Shown here: piece after piece, positions 18,086-27,152 of the stretch
Position numbering within the stretch: the first letter of the stretch is position 1
How the letters are laid out: each line of letters starts with the position of its first letter
Assembly (NCBI RefSeq): GCF_030294945.1
Contig: NZ_AP018448.1
Span: 8,466,501 to 8,530,500 of the forward strand
From: Streptomyces graminofaciens
GTDB taxonomy: Bacteria; Actinomycetota; Actinomycetes; Streptomycetales; Streptomycetaceae
DNA length: 64,000 nucleotides
Direction of reading: 5' to 3'
Program-made: the position numbers and the translations under genes
Notes under the pieces: model-generated
What the model saw: the letters and a program-made list of their open reading frames with translations, nothing else
Database searches by the model: none
Told to the model about the DNA's origin: nothing

Positions 18086-18410
18086 TGATCCCCCTGCAAG
18101 GTCGGTGACCGGCCGTCCGGTGACTGGTCGGGCCCGGTGACTGGTCGGTACGAATGGGCCGACGGTATCCGATCGTCCGTTTGGGGTGGGTGAGTGTGCC
18201 CCGTGTTCTGCCCGGCGGTACCTGGACTCGCCCGCCGACGGGCTCCGCTGGCAGCCCCCGGCCATGGCCACCGGGTGCCAGTCGACAGACGGTCGGTGGG
18301 GGGTTGCGGGGGCCTAATGTCTTGCTCACCGGGAAGCGAGGACGCGGATTCCGCTCCGAGCCGGCCGGTGAAGAACATCCAACTACCTACGTATGAAAGG
18401 GAGTTCAGTC
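18086..18410. other. Divergent region between LuxR-type gene and secreted-protein gene
   Basis: Contains the AAAGGGAG Shine-Dalgarno (18396-18403) of the rightward gene. No clear palindrome or promoter pair stood out. Confidence 0.35.
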
Positions 18411-19130
18411 GTGGCCCTGACCAAGCCCAACAACTCCTGGCGTATCGCCGCCCGTACCGTCATGACCGTCGCAGCGGTCACCGCTCTGGCCGCCGTGGCC
18501 CCGAGCGCCGCGTTCGCGGACGGCACCGACCCCGCCACCGACGAGGTGGTCGTCGGCACCCAGCCGCCGGCCGAGCCCGAGGAGGACGTCGTCGACGTTC
18601 CCCCGTCGGAGGCCACCCAGCCGCCGGCCACCGGTACGGGGGACGACCTCGATCTGCCCCTGCCCACCAAGCCGACCAAGCCGGGCGACACGACCAACAG
18701 ACCGATCTGCGACCGGGCCAACATCTACACGCCGACGACCAAGGGCTCGAAGTACCACAAGGGCGTCGGCGCGACCCTCTCCAACACCAACAACACCTCG
18801 CGTACGGCGAAGTCGACGTTCACCTCCGAGGTGTCCGGCACGGTCGGCGTCAGCGTCACGGCCGGTCTCTCGGTCAGCGTCGACGCGATGATCGCCAAGA
18901 TCGAGGCCAAGTACGACGTCACCCTGTCCGCGTCGATGACCGCCAAGCTCGGCAACAGCATCAGCGTGGACACCCCGCCGAGGACGACGACCAACGCCAA
19001 GTACGGCGTCTACCGGCTGAAGAACACCGGCACCAGCTACAAGATCTACGAGAACTGCGAAGTGTCGCCGAAGAAGACCGTCACCAGCTACACGCCGATG
19101 AAGGTCGGCTGGTACCTGTGGGAGGGATGA
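18411..19130 (+). CDS. Secreted protein with pore-former-like beta region
   Basis: A 239-residue protein. A signal peptide ends near ALA/AFA-DG (residues 34-36), followed by an acidic Pro-rich linker to about residue 90. The folded part has two Cys (about 100 and 206), a Thr/Ser-rich segment SNTNNTSRTAKSTFTSEV, then long strands with alternating small and hydrophobic residues (TVGVSVTAGLSVSVDAM and DVTLSASMTAKLGNSISV). The pattern recalls ETX/MTX2-aerolysin type insertion hairpins, but this is pattern-level inference. The GTG at 18411 is chosen for its Shine-Dalgarno. The stop overlaps the lipoprotein start. Confidence 0.7.
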   Translation: MALTKPNNSWRIAARTVMTVAAVTALAAVAPSAAFADGTDPATDEVVVGTQPPAEPEEDVVDVPPSEATQPPATGTGDDLDLPLPTKPTKPGDTTNRPICDRANIYTPTTKGSKYHKGVGATLSNTNNTSRTAKSTFTSEVSGTVGVSVTAGLSVSVDAMIAKIEAKYDVTLSASMTAKLGNSISVDTPPRTTTNAKYGVYRLKNTGTSYKIYENCEVSPKKTVTSYTPMKVGWYLWEG

Positions 19131-19630
19131 TCCTCCGCCGCCCGGGCCGGGCCGCCGTTCTGGCGGCGGCCTGCCTGGCGGTGGCACTGAGCAGCGGCTG
19201 CTCGGGCAAGGACGAGGCGGGGAGCGGCCGTTCGGCCACGGCTCCGGGGAACGCCACGTCCGCGCACCCCAAGTCCACGCCGGAAGCCACCCGGCGGGCG
19301 GAGAACGTCGAGGGCGAGTCGGTGACCGAGGCACCGCAGTTGATCGACGGCGAGATCGTGACGTCGGTGACCGACGTGCGGGGGAGCCAGGCCGTCGAGA
19401 TCAAGGGCGGGGTACGGCCGGGAGCGGTGGGCATCGCCGTGAACTGCCGGGGTGAGGGCACGCTGACTGTCGAGCTGCACCCGGTCGGGCTCAGCTTCCC
19501 GCTGAAGTGCGTCGCCGGCGAGATCAGCAGCACGTACAACCAGATCGACCTGAAGAAGGCACGCGAAGAGGCCTGGCTTCAGGTGACCGCAGGCTCCGGA
19601 GTGCGCTGGGCGCTGTCCGTCGGACAGTGA
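19127..19630 (+). CDS. Lipoprotein
   Basis: A 167-residue protein starting in an ATGA overlap with the preceding secreted protein. The signal AAVLAAACLAVALSSGCSG ends in a lipobox-like LSSGC, so it is probably anchored on the outer face of the membrane. A Ser/Thr-rich spacer leads to a compact domain (VTSVTDVRGSQAVEIKGGV ... CRGEGTLTVELHPVGLSF ... CVAG) with two Cys. The function is not recognised. Coupling to the secreted protein suggests a shared task. Confidence 0.75.
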   Translation: MILRRPGRAAVLAAACLAVALSSGCSGKDEAGSGRSATAPGNATSAHPKSTPEATRRAENVEGESVTEAPQLIDGEIVTSVTDVRGSQAVEIKGGVRPGAVGIAVNCRGEGTLTVELHPVGLSFPLKCVAGEISSTYNQIDLKKAREEAWLQVTAGSGVRWALSVGQ

Positions 19631-19700
19631 CGGACGGCGAGTGGCGGGACTTCGGGAGCCGGATGGCGCCGCGCGGGGGGCGGCGCCGCCCGGCCATGGG

Positions 19701-19736
19701 AAAGGGGCGGGTGCTTTGGGGAGCGCCCGCCCCTTT
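19701..19736. terminator. Bidirectional terminator
   Basis: A 15-bp stem with one G-T mismatch between 19701-19715 and 19722-19736, placed between the convergent lipoprotein and subtilase genes. Confidence 0.7.
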
Positions 19737-19765
19737 CTCGCCGCCGTCATCGACGGCAGCGGTGG

Positions 19766-22700
19766 TTACTCGGTGGTCTTCTCGATCACGACCGTCCCGA
19801 CTCCGGCCGCCGTGCCCCGCGCGTTGATCAGCTTGATCTCGCCGAAGAACTGCCGGCCTTCGGGGCCCGCGGTCTTCGCCGTGACGTCGCCGGAGATCTT
19901 CGCGGAGGCGCCGCTGGCGATGGACACCGTCTTGGCGGTGTCGACGCTCAGCGAGCCCAGCGCGGCGGAGTAGTAGACGTCCTTGTAGGCGTACGTCGTC
20001 GTCCCGGCCGGGACGCTGTAGCCCTCGACCCGCACGGTGTACGTACCGGCGGCCGGCTTGTCGATGCTGACCGCCTCCTCCGAGTCGCCGTCGGCGGCCT
20101 GACCGACGACCACGCCGTCCTTCAGGACGTACAGGTCGAGGTCCGCGCCCTTGTCGGAGACACCGCCGATGGAGACGTCGAAGCGCTCGGCGCCCTCCGG
20201 CACGACGACCGTGGTCTCCTGAGTGGCCTGGTGGGCGATGGTCGGCGTCGCGAGCTTCGCGGAGCCCAGCGAGCCGCCCTCCAGCTTGCCCTCGAGCGCC
20301 GCGAAGTCGTTCTTCACGGTCCACTCGGCGGTGGCCGGCGTACCGATCTTCGCCTCGGGGATCGTGGCGACGGCCGGCTCGAAGACCGTGCCGAGCACGG
20401 AGACGTCCAGCTTGTACGGGTTGTTCAGCTCCGGCGACGTACGCCGCGACTCGACCTCGATCTCCCAGACACCCGGCATCGGGTCGGTGTACGTCCGCAG
20501 GTCGGGACGGCACGTGTTGGGGTCGCTCGGGTTCGAGTAGTGCGGGTAGCAGTAGATCGTCGCGCTGTCCTCGACGGCCACGCCCTGCGGGTGGATCGAG
20601 ATGAACCGCGTCTGGCTCTCGCCCTTCAGACCGCCGAGCGCGACCTCCAGGGTCTTGGCGCCCTCGGGCACGGTCACGAAGTACGACGTGCTGCTGTTGC
20701 GCTGCACCGAGCCGGAGGCGGAGAAGGAGTACGCCGGTGAGGCCAGCGGGTGCGAGACCACGACCGTGCTGAGGATCTGCTTGTCGACGCCCTCGGTGCG
20801 CTCGTCGTCGAGCTCCAGGATGGCGCTGTGCACCCCGGCGGTCTTCGCCTTCGCGCGGACCTTGACGGTGACGGGCTTGTTCAGCGGCAGCGCGATCTCG
20901 TCGTCACCGACGAGCCGGAAGGTGCCGTCGTTGTTGCGCCACTCGAGCTCGTGCTCGATGGCGCGGTCGGGCCCGTCGGTACGGGTGACCGTGATGTCGT
21001 ACGTCCTGCTCTGGCCGGTCTTCAGGCCGCCCTCGCGGTCGTAGAGGCCGGTGCCGAAGCCCGGGTCCTTCAGGGCCTGGTCGAGCGCGGTGTCGACCGG
21101 GGCCCTGACCGTGTAGTCGTGGGCGGTGGCGCCGTCCTTGATGGCGTCCCAGGCCTGCACGATGCGCATCAGACCGGCACCCTGGACGTGCGCCGGGACA
21201 CCCTTGATCTCGCGGGCGGTGCTCACCAGCGCGGTGCGCAGGGTCAGCGGCGACAGCTCGATCTTCTTCTGCTTGGCGGCGGAGATCAGCAGCGCCGCCG
21301 CGCCCGCCGCCTGCGGCGAGGACATCGAGGTGCCCTGCAGCATGGCGTAGCCCGGCGGGAGGCTGTAGCCGGCCTCGGCGATCGGGGCGCCGGGCGACCA
21401 GGTCTGGATGGTGTTGATCGCGGCGCCGGGCGCGGTCAGCGTCGGCGTGAAGCCGCCGTCCTCACGCGGGCCCGCGGAGGAGAAGGGCAGCATCGCGTAC
21501 TTCTTCTCCACGACCGAGCCGTAGTTGGCGGCCCAGGTCTCCTTGGAGATGGAGGCGCCGACGCTGATCACCTTGTCGGCGAGCCCGGGGTCGCCGATGG
21601 TGTTCGTGCCGGGGCCCTCGTTGCCCGCGGAGATCACCAGCTGGACGCCGTACTGGTCGATGAGGCGCGTGTAGAGCTGCGCGCGGGCGTTGTTGCCGTC
21701 GTTCAGCGGGGGCAGACCGCCGATGGACATGTTGACGATGTCCACACCGCGCTTGGTGACGAGGTCGATCATGCCCTCGGTGAGCGCGACGTTGGTGCAG
21801 CCGCCGGTCCAGGTGCAGGCGCGGGACGAGACGAGCTTGGCGCCGGGGGCGGCGCCGTTCATCTTGCCGCCGAACAGGCTGTTGGCCGCGGTGATACCGG
21901 CGACGTGGCTGCCGTGGCGGCTCTCGACGACACCGATGTTGACGTAGTCGGCCTTGGCGCCGGCCGCGTTGTAGACGACGTCCTTGCGGATCTCGACGAC
22001 GAACGGGATGCGCTCGGAGACCGCGGTGGCCGGGTCGTCCGTGCCGAAGTAGCCGATCTGGAAGTTGTCCTTGTACGGCTTCAGCGCCTCGTTGTCCGTG
22101 AAGTCGCCGTCGTTGTCGAGGTCGACGCGGACCGTCCCGGCAGCCGGGTCGTAGAGCACGCCCCAGACGTCGGTCTTGTCGCCGTCCCGGTTGAGGTCAC
22201 CGGCCATGTCGCCGCCGTTGGTGGCCGACTCGGCGAACAACTGGAGCTTGTACGAGCCCGCGGGCGCCTTCCAGGTGCGGCCCCCGGCGGTGAAGTCGGG
22301 GCCGGTCACCGAGGCGGTCATCCGCAGCCAGGTGCCGTCGCGGTCGGCGACCGGGTCGGTTGCCGTGACCCAGTCGACGATCTTGCGCTCGCCGGTGGTG
22401 GTCTTCTGCAGCGCCGGGTGCCCGAGGTCGACACCGGAGTCCAGGATGCCGATGGTCACACCACGGCCGTCGTACTTCGGGTGGTCCTCGACGAAGGACA
22501 CCGCGCCCGTCTCGAAGGACGGGTTGTACGGGTTGGTGGCGGGGGTCTTCTTGTCGGGCGCCGCGTAACCGGCCCCGGCGGCGGAACCGCTGGACTTGGA
22601 CGTCGGGCTCGTGGCGATGCCGGTCGGCTCCGGGTCGTCGAGCGGGATCTCCTGCTTGAGGTCGATCGCCTGGACGGAGGAGAGCTTCTGGGCGGCGGCG

Positions 22701-23092
22701 AGGGCCTTCTCGGCCTTGGCCGTGGGAACCGTGGCCCGCACGTAGCCGAGCTTGTCGTCGGTCTTGCCGACCAGTCCGCCGGCCAGCTCGTCGAGCTGCT
22801 TCGCGACCGTCTCGGTCTGGCCGGGCTTGGTCGCCACCATGAAGGTGACGTTCTTGTCGCCGTCGGCCTGGGCCTCGTTGAGCAACTGCGCGTCGTCCGA
22901 GCCGAGCTTGTCGCCGGCGGACTTCACGGGCGCGTCGGCCGCGGGGTTCGCGGGCGCCGCAGGGTCGTCCGCGGCGAAGGCCACGGGCAGCTGACCGGCC
23001 GCGGAGAGCGCGGCGACCAGGCCCGCGGCCACGGCTATGCGGGCCACGCGTCTCGCGCCCGTACGGGGGGCGCGCTGGGGGGTGAGGGTCAT
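19766..23092 (-). CDS. Large secreted subtilisin-like serine protease (S8)
   Basis: About 1108 residues. A signal peptide (ARIAVAAGLVAALSAAG) precedes a propeptide and the S8 catalytic domain, with Asp218 in GILDSGVDLGHP, His393 in ESRHGSHVAG and Ser589 in GTSMSSPQAAG. A PA-like insert lies between Asp and His. The C-terminal half holds beta domains, the last resembling a pre-peptidase domain (DLDLYVLKDGVVVGQ). Met at 23092 is preferred over 23098 because AAGGG is then seven bases away instead of one. It is a probable extracellular nutrient protease. Confidence 0.92.
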   Translation of the reverse strand: MTLTPQRAPRTGARRVARIAVAAGLVAALSAAGQLPVAFAADDPAAPANPAADAPVKSAGDKLGSDDAQLLNEAQADGDKNVTFMVATKPGQTETVAKQLDELAGGLVGKTDDKLGYVRATVPTAKAEKALAAAQKLSSVQAIDLKQEIPLDDPEPTGIATSPTSKSSGSAAGAGYAAPDKKTPATNPYNPSFETGAVSFVEDHPKYDGRGVTIGILDSGVDLGHPALQKTTTGERKIVDWVTATDPVADRDGTWLRMTASVTGPDFTAGGRTWKAPAGSYKLQLFAESATNGGDMAGDLNRDGDKTDVWGVLYDPAAGTVRVDLDNDGDFTDNEALKPYKDNFQIGYFGTDDPATAVSERIPFVVEIRKDVVYNAAGAKADYVNIGVVESRHGSHVAGITAANSLFGGKMNGAAPGAKLVSSRACTWTGGCTNVALTEGMIDLVTKRGVDIVNMSIGGLPPLNDGNNARAQLYTRLIDQYGVQLVISAGNEGPGTNTIGDPGLADKVISVGASISKETWAANYGSVVEKKYAMLPFSSAGPREDGGFTPTLTAPGAAINTIQTWSPGAPIAEAGYSLPPGYAMLQGTSMSSPQAAGAAALLISAAKQKKIELSPLTLRTALVSTAREIKGVPAHVQGAGLMRIVQAWDAIKDGATAHDYTVRAPVDTALDQALKDPGFGTGLYDREGGLKTGQSRTYDITVTRTDGPDRAIEHELEWRNNDGTFRLVGDDEIALPLNKPVTVKVRAKAKTAGVHSAILELDDERTEGVDKQILSTVVVSHPLASPAYSFSASGSVQRNSSTSYFVTVPEGAKTLEVALGGLKGESQTRFISIHPQGVAVEDSATIYCYPHYSNPSDPNTCRPDLRTYTDPMPGVWEIEVESRRTSPELNNPYKLDVSVLGTVFEPAVATIPEAKIGTPATAEWTVKNDFAALEGKLEGGSLGSAKLATPTIAHQATQETTVVVPEGAERFDVSIGGVSDKGADLDLYVLKDGVVVGQAADGDSEEAVSIDKPAAGTYTVRVEGYSVPAGTTTYAYKDVYYSAALGSLSVDTAKTVSIASGASAKISGDVTAKTAGPEGRQFFGEIKLINARGTAAGVGTVVIEKTTE

Positions 23093-23276
23093 CGACATCC
23101 CTTGTAGTGATCCCTGACAGGGAAGGGTCCGGTATGTGAGCCCGGATGACCGCTCAGCCTTACTGAAGTGACCGGTGTTTGGGGAGAGTTGACCGAGGCG
23201 GGATCCTGTCATGGCGCAAACCCGCCAAAGAGCAGGGGGATGATGCGGGCAAATGGCCGTTGAGTAACGTCTCCAC

Positions 23277-23738
23277 ATGCGCGAGGAGTTGAGAGTGGCG
23301 GCCTACGCCGTGTGTGTACGCGACGGGCAGATGCTGCTGGCCCGCTGGGTCTCCCGGGACGGCGAGAAGAAGTGGACCCTGCCCGGCGGCGGCATGGACC
23401 ACGGGGAGGACCCCTACGACACGGTGATCCGCGAGGCCGCCGAGGAGACGGGCTACGAGGTCGAGCCGACGGCCCTCCTGGGCATCGACTCCATCAAACG
23501 CGAGTACCCACGCCGCCTGGGAACCCGCGCCGACTTCCACGGCCTGCGGATCATCTACGAGGCGACGATCACCGGAGGAGAACTCCGCCACGAGACGAAC
23601 GGCTCGACGGACATGGCGGCGTGGCACGCGCTGGAGGACGTACCGACCTTGGAGCGGGTGGGCTTGGTGGACGTGGGCCTCACGCTGTGGCGGGAACGCC
23701 CGTCGAACGGCCACTACCCGATGTCGGTGGACTGGTAG
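23277..23738 (+). CDS. NUDIX hydrolase
   Basis: A 153-residue protein with a complete Nudix box beginning GGGMDHGEDPYDTVIREAAE and continuing ETGYEV, the G-x5-E-x7-REUxEExGU pattern that binds the metal and cleaves nucleoside-diphosphate-linked substrates. The start PXXVCVRDGQMLLARW and PGGG strand are typical. Substrate specificity cannot be set from sequence. It diverges from the subtilase gene. Confidence 0.92.
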   Translation: MREELRVAAYAVCVRDGQMLLARWVSRDGEKKWTLPGGGMDHGEDPYDTVIREAAEETGYEVEPTALLGIDSIKREYPRRLGTRADFHGLRIIYEATITGGELRHETNGSTDMAAWHALEDVPTLERVGLVDVGLTLWRERPSNGHYPMSVDW

Positions 23739-24099
23739 GGGGACGCCGGGGGCCGATTCGAGACTCTTGAGGGGCGCGGGGAACTGCGCGACAGGCCACG
23801 ACGGCGCCGCAGTGGCAGAACCACGTCGGCTGCTGCGGCGAACAGACGCCCTACCCCGCCAGATGAACGGGGTGTGACCGCTTCCCCTCACTCCCCCTCA
23901 CATTCGGCGACCCCCAAGGAACACCCCCGGCACCAACAGATCCACGTACGGTGATCGGCGCCACCCGTTGCGACCTCGTTAACGTCCAGGTCACCCCGAC
24001 TGCCAAGCATCAAGTACGAGCGGGCACCCCACTTCGGCCACCACCGCGGAGCGGCCCCGCGACCACTGCCGACGCGTTCGCACTCGGGGAGACCGCGCC
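23739..24099. other. Intergenic region after the NUDIX gene
   Basis: Contains an intergenic repeat copy at 23770-23803 and the 5' region of the phosphoesterase gene. No ORF is supported. Confidence 0.4.
23770..23803. repeat. Streptomyces intergenic repeat copy
   Basis: GGGGCGCGGGGAACTGCGCG then ACAGGCCACG, the same family as at 7417, 50662, 54307 and 59254. Confidence 0.65.
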
Positions 24100-25872
24100 A
24101 TGCCGCGCATACGCTCAGTCGCTGCCGCCGCCACCAACCCTGACCGCCGGGCCTTCCTGGCCGCCACCGGAGCGGTGGGCCTCTCGGCCGGCGTGGGCCT
24201 CGCCCTGCGCCCGGAGGCCGACGCCCACGCCGCCGCTGCCTCCGCTTCGGACGACCGCGCGGCCGCCGTCGCCCTCACCAACCGCGAGGCCCCGGCCGCC
24301 CCCCTCAAGCCGTACACACGAGGCACGACCCTCGCCTCGGTCGCCGCGCCGCGCGGCGGCTCCGGCTACCGCCGCCTCGGCGACGGCCCCGCCTGGAAGC
24401 GGGTCGTGCGCGGCGACCTGGCCGCCGCCAAGGCGGGACGGGAGAAGCGCCGTACGGCCCTCGCGTCGTTCGTGCAGTTCACGGATCTGCACATCGTGGA
24501 CGTCCAGCACCCCCTGCGCTACGAGTATCTGCGCGCCCAGACCGCCAGCGCCTGGCGCCCGCAGGAGGCCCTGTCGGTGGCCGGCGCGGTGTCCCTGGTC
24601 GAACGGGTGAACGCCCTGCGCGGAGCCCCCGTCACCGGCACCCCGCTGCACTTCGTGATGACGACCGGCGACAACACCGACAACAACTCCAAGACGGAAC
24701 TGGACTGGTTCCTCAAGGTGATGAGCGGTGGCCGCGTCACCCCCAACTCCGGTGACCCGCGCCGCTACGAGGGCGTCCAGAACAGCGGTCTGAAGCTCTA
24801 CTGGCAGCCCGACGCGGCCCTGCGCGACGCCGATAAGCAGCGCGGCTTCCCCCGCCTCGACGGCTTCCTCGCGGCGGCGATCCGCGAGGTGAACAGCCCC
24901 GGTCTGAAGCTCCCCTGGTACTCCACGGTCGGCAACCACGACGCCCTCCCCGGCGGCTGCTACGCCCCCGGCGACTCCTTCTTCGCCGACTTCGCGACCG
25001 GCGGCAGGAAGCTGATGACCCTGGACGAGCGGACCGGCAAGGCCATCTGGGACAACGTCAGGAGCGGCGGCGATCCCAAGGGCGCCGACTGGAAGGCGAT
25101 GCTGAAGGCCCAGGCTAAGAAGATGCGCTCGGTGACCCCGGACGAGAACCGGGCCCCGTTCACCCCGCTGGAGTACCTGAAGGCCCACCTGGACCCGGCC
25201 CACACGGGCCCCGGCCCGGTCGGCCACGGCTACTCGCAGGCGAACGTCGACAACCGCACCCAGTACTACGTCTTCCGCATAGCCGACGACGTCATAGGCA
25301 TCAGCCTCGACACCACGGACCCCGGCGGCCACTACGAGGGCTCACTCGGCGCGGCACAGCTGAAGTGGCTGGACCGGACGCTGAAGGAGAACGCCAAGAA
25401 CGGCTCGTACGCCATCGTCTTCAGCCACCACACCAGCAAGACGATGCGGAACCTGAGAAAGGACCCGGCGCGCCCGGGCGAGGCGCGTCACGGCGGCAAG
25501 GAGGTGCTGGATCTGCTCGGACGGCACCGCAATGTTCTGGCCTGGGTGAACGGCCACAGCCACCGCAACCGCATCACCCCTCACGCGTACGGCGACGGCG
25601 GCTCCTTCTGGGAGATCTCGACGGCCTCGCACATCGACTTCCCCCAGCTCGCCCGGGTGATCGAGCTGGTGGACAACAAGGACGGCACGATCTCCCTGTT
25701 CACCACCCTGATCGAGTCGGCCGCCCCGCACGCCACGGACTTCGCGGACCTCTCCCAGACAGGCCTGGCGGCCCTCTACCGCGAGCTGTCCTTCAACGCG
25801 CCGGGTTCGCGCACGGACCTCACGGGCACCTCCGGGGACCGCAACACGGAACTGGTCCTGAGAAAGGGCTGA
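24100..25872 (+). CDS. Secreted metallophosphoesterase (TIGR03767-like)
   Basis: A 590-residue calcineurin-like phosphoesterase. A Tat-type signal (DRRAFLAATGAVGLSAGVGL) is followed by the metal-site motifs in order: FVQFTDLHIVD, MTTGDNTDN, TVGNHD, FSHHTSK and WVNGHSHRN. It should act outside the membrane on phosphate esters and be exported folded with its metals. Length and motif spacing fit the large actinobacterial TIGR03767 group. It is followed on the same strand by two secreted beta-lactamase-fold proteins. Confidence 0.9.
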   Translation: MPRIRSVAAAATNPDRRAFLAATGAVGLSAGVGLALRPEADAHAAAASASDDRAAAVALTNREAPAAPLKPYTRGTTLASVAAPRGGSGYRRLGDGPAWKRVVRGDLAAAKAGREKRRTALASFVQFTDLHIVDVQHPLRYEYLRAQTASAWRPQEALSVAGAVSLVERVNALRGAPVTGTPLHFVMTTGDNTDNNSKTELDWFLKVMSGGRVTPNSGDPRRYEGVQNSGLKLYWQPDAALRDADKQRGFPRLDGFLAAAIREVNSPGLKLPWYSTVGNHDALPGGCYAPGDSFFADFATGGRKLMTLDERTGKAIWDNVRSGGDPKGADWKAMLKAQAKKMRSVTPDENRAPFTPLEYLKAHLDPAHTGPGPVGHGYSQANVDNRTQYYVFRIADDVIGISLDTTDPGGHYEGSLGAAQLKWLDRTLKENAKNGSYAIVFSHHTSKTMRNLRKDPARPGEARHGGKEVLDLLGRHRNVLAWVNGHSHRNRITPHAYGDGGSFWEISTASHIDFPQLARVIELVDNKDGTISLFTTLIESAAPHATDFADLSQTGLAALYRELSFNAPGSRTDLTGTSGDRNTELVLRKG

Positions 25873-25984
25873 CCCTTTGGAGAGGCGGCCGAAAACAGCC
25901 CAACTGCCGTACGGCGACTCAACTCGCGGTCACCGCCCGGTGTCCCCCTTCGCGACCGATCTTCCGGGACGAAGGGGTGGACCC

Positions 25985-27121
25985 ATGTCAGTACGTACGG
26001 GACTGGTGGCGGCGACAGCGGCGGTGGCGGCGGTGGCGTTGGCCGCCCCGGCGGCGACGGCGGCACCCGCGAGAGATGACCACAAGGCGACCCGGGCGGC
26101 CATGGACGCCAACATCAAGGACGGCGTCGTAGGCCTCGCCGTCCAGGTGAAGGACAAGAACGGCGTCTGGAAAGCCACGGCCGGCGTCGGCAACCTGAAG
26201 ACGGGCGCGCCGCGCAGCGCCCACGACCGCTTCCGCGCGGGCAGCATCACCAAGACGTTCGTGGCGACGGTGCTGCTCCAACTGGAGGCGGAGGGCAGAC
26301 TGTCGCTGGACGACAAGGTGGACAAGTGGCTGCCGGGCGTGGTGCGCGGCAAGGGCAACGACGGCCGGAAGATCACGCTCCGCCAACTCCTCAACCACAC
26401 CAGCGGCATCTACAACTACACCGACGACGAGGGCTTCCAGAAGGCGGTCTTCCTCGCGGACGGCTTCTTCAAGAACCGCTATCGCACCTGGACCCCACGC
26501 GAGCTGGTCTCCCTGGCCCTGAAGCACAAGCCGGACTTCGAGCCCGGCGCGGACTGGAACTACTCCAACACCAACTACACCCTGGCCGGCATGGTGATCG
26601 AGAAGGTCACCGGCAACCGGTACGGCGACGAGGTCCGCCACCGCATCATCGAGCCGCTCGGCCTCCACGGCACCAAGATCCCCGGCACCGACCGCACCCT
26701 CGGCAAGCCGCACAGCCGGGCGTACTCGAAGCTGGCCGAGACGGCGACCGGCAAGACGTACGACGTGACGGAGTTCAACCCCTCGGCGGCGGGCTCGGCG
26801 GGCGAGCTGGTCTCCAACCCGGCCGACCTGAACCGCTTCTACTCGGCCCTGCTGCGCGGCAAGATCCTTCCGAGGAAGCAGCTCAAGGAGATGAAGACCA
26901 CGATCGAGTTCGGCGAGGAAGTCGGCGGCTACGGCCTCGGCCTGTTCAAACAGAAGCTCTCCTGCGGAGTCCAGCTGTGGGGCCACAGCGGCGGCATCCA
27001 CGGCTCCCTCTCCGAGACGGTCACCACCGCCGACGGCAGCCACACCCTCACGTTCAACGCCAACAGCGACTGGGCCGGGGACAGCAGGCCGATCATGGAG
27101 GCGGAGTTCTGCGGGAAATAA
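25985..27121 (+). CDS. Secreted serine peptidase/beta-lactamase-fold protein, first copy
   Basis: A 378-residue class C beta-lactamase/D-alanyl-D-alanine carboxypeptidase family protein. The signal peptide ends in ATAAPA. The active-site SxxK is SITK in FRAGSITKTFVA, YxN is YSN in WNYSNTNYTLAGM, and HSGG near the C-terminus replaces the KTG triad. It probably hydrolyses D-Ala peptides or peptidoglycan stem peptides outside the cell. The ATG at 25985 has GAAGGGG upstream. A close paralogue starts 31 bp downstream. Confidence 0.9.
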   Translation: MSVRTGLVAATAAVAAVALAAPAATAAPARDDHKATRAAMDANIKDGVVGLAVQVKDKNGVWKATAGVGNLKTGAPRSAHDRFRAGSITKTFVATVLLQLEAEGRLSLDDKVDKWLPGVVRGKGNDGRKITLRQLLNHTSGIYNYTDDEGFQKAVFLADGFFKNRYRTWTPRELVSLALKHKPDFEPGADWNYSNTNYTLAGMVIEKVTGNRYGDEVRHRIIEPLGLHGTKIPGTDRTLGKPHSRAYSKLAETATGKTYDVTEFNPSAAGSAGELVSNPADLNRFYSALLRGKILPRKQLKEMKTTIEFGEEVGGYGLGLFKQKLSCGVQLWGHSGGIHGSLSETVTTADGSHTLTFNANSDWAGDSRPIMEAEFCGK

Positions 27122-27152
27122 AGACGCCGGGCTGATGTGACGAAGAGAGGGC

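Noticed and set aside
20750..23107. 785-codon frame antisense to the subtilase gene
   Set aside because: Shadow frame of a GC-rich gene with no domain; the subtilase has all catalytic motifs.
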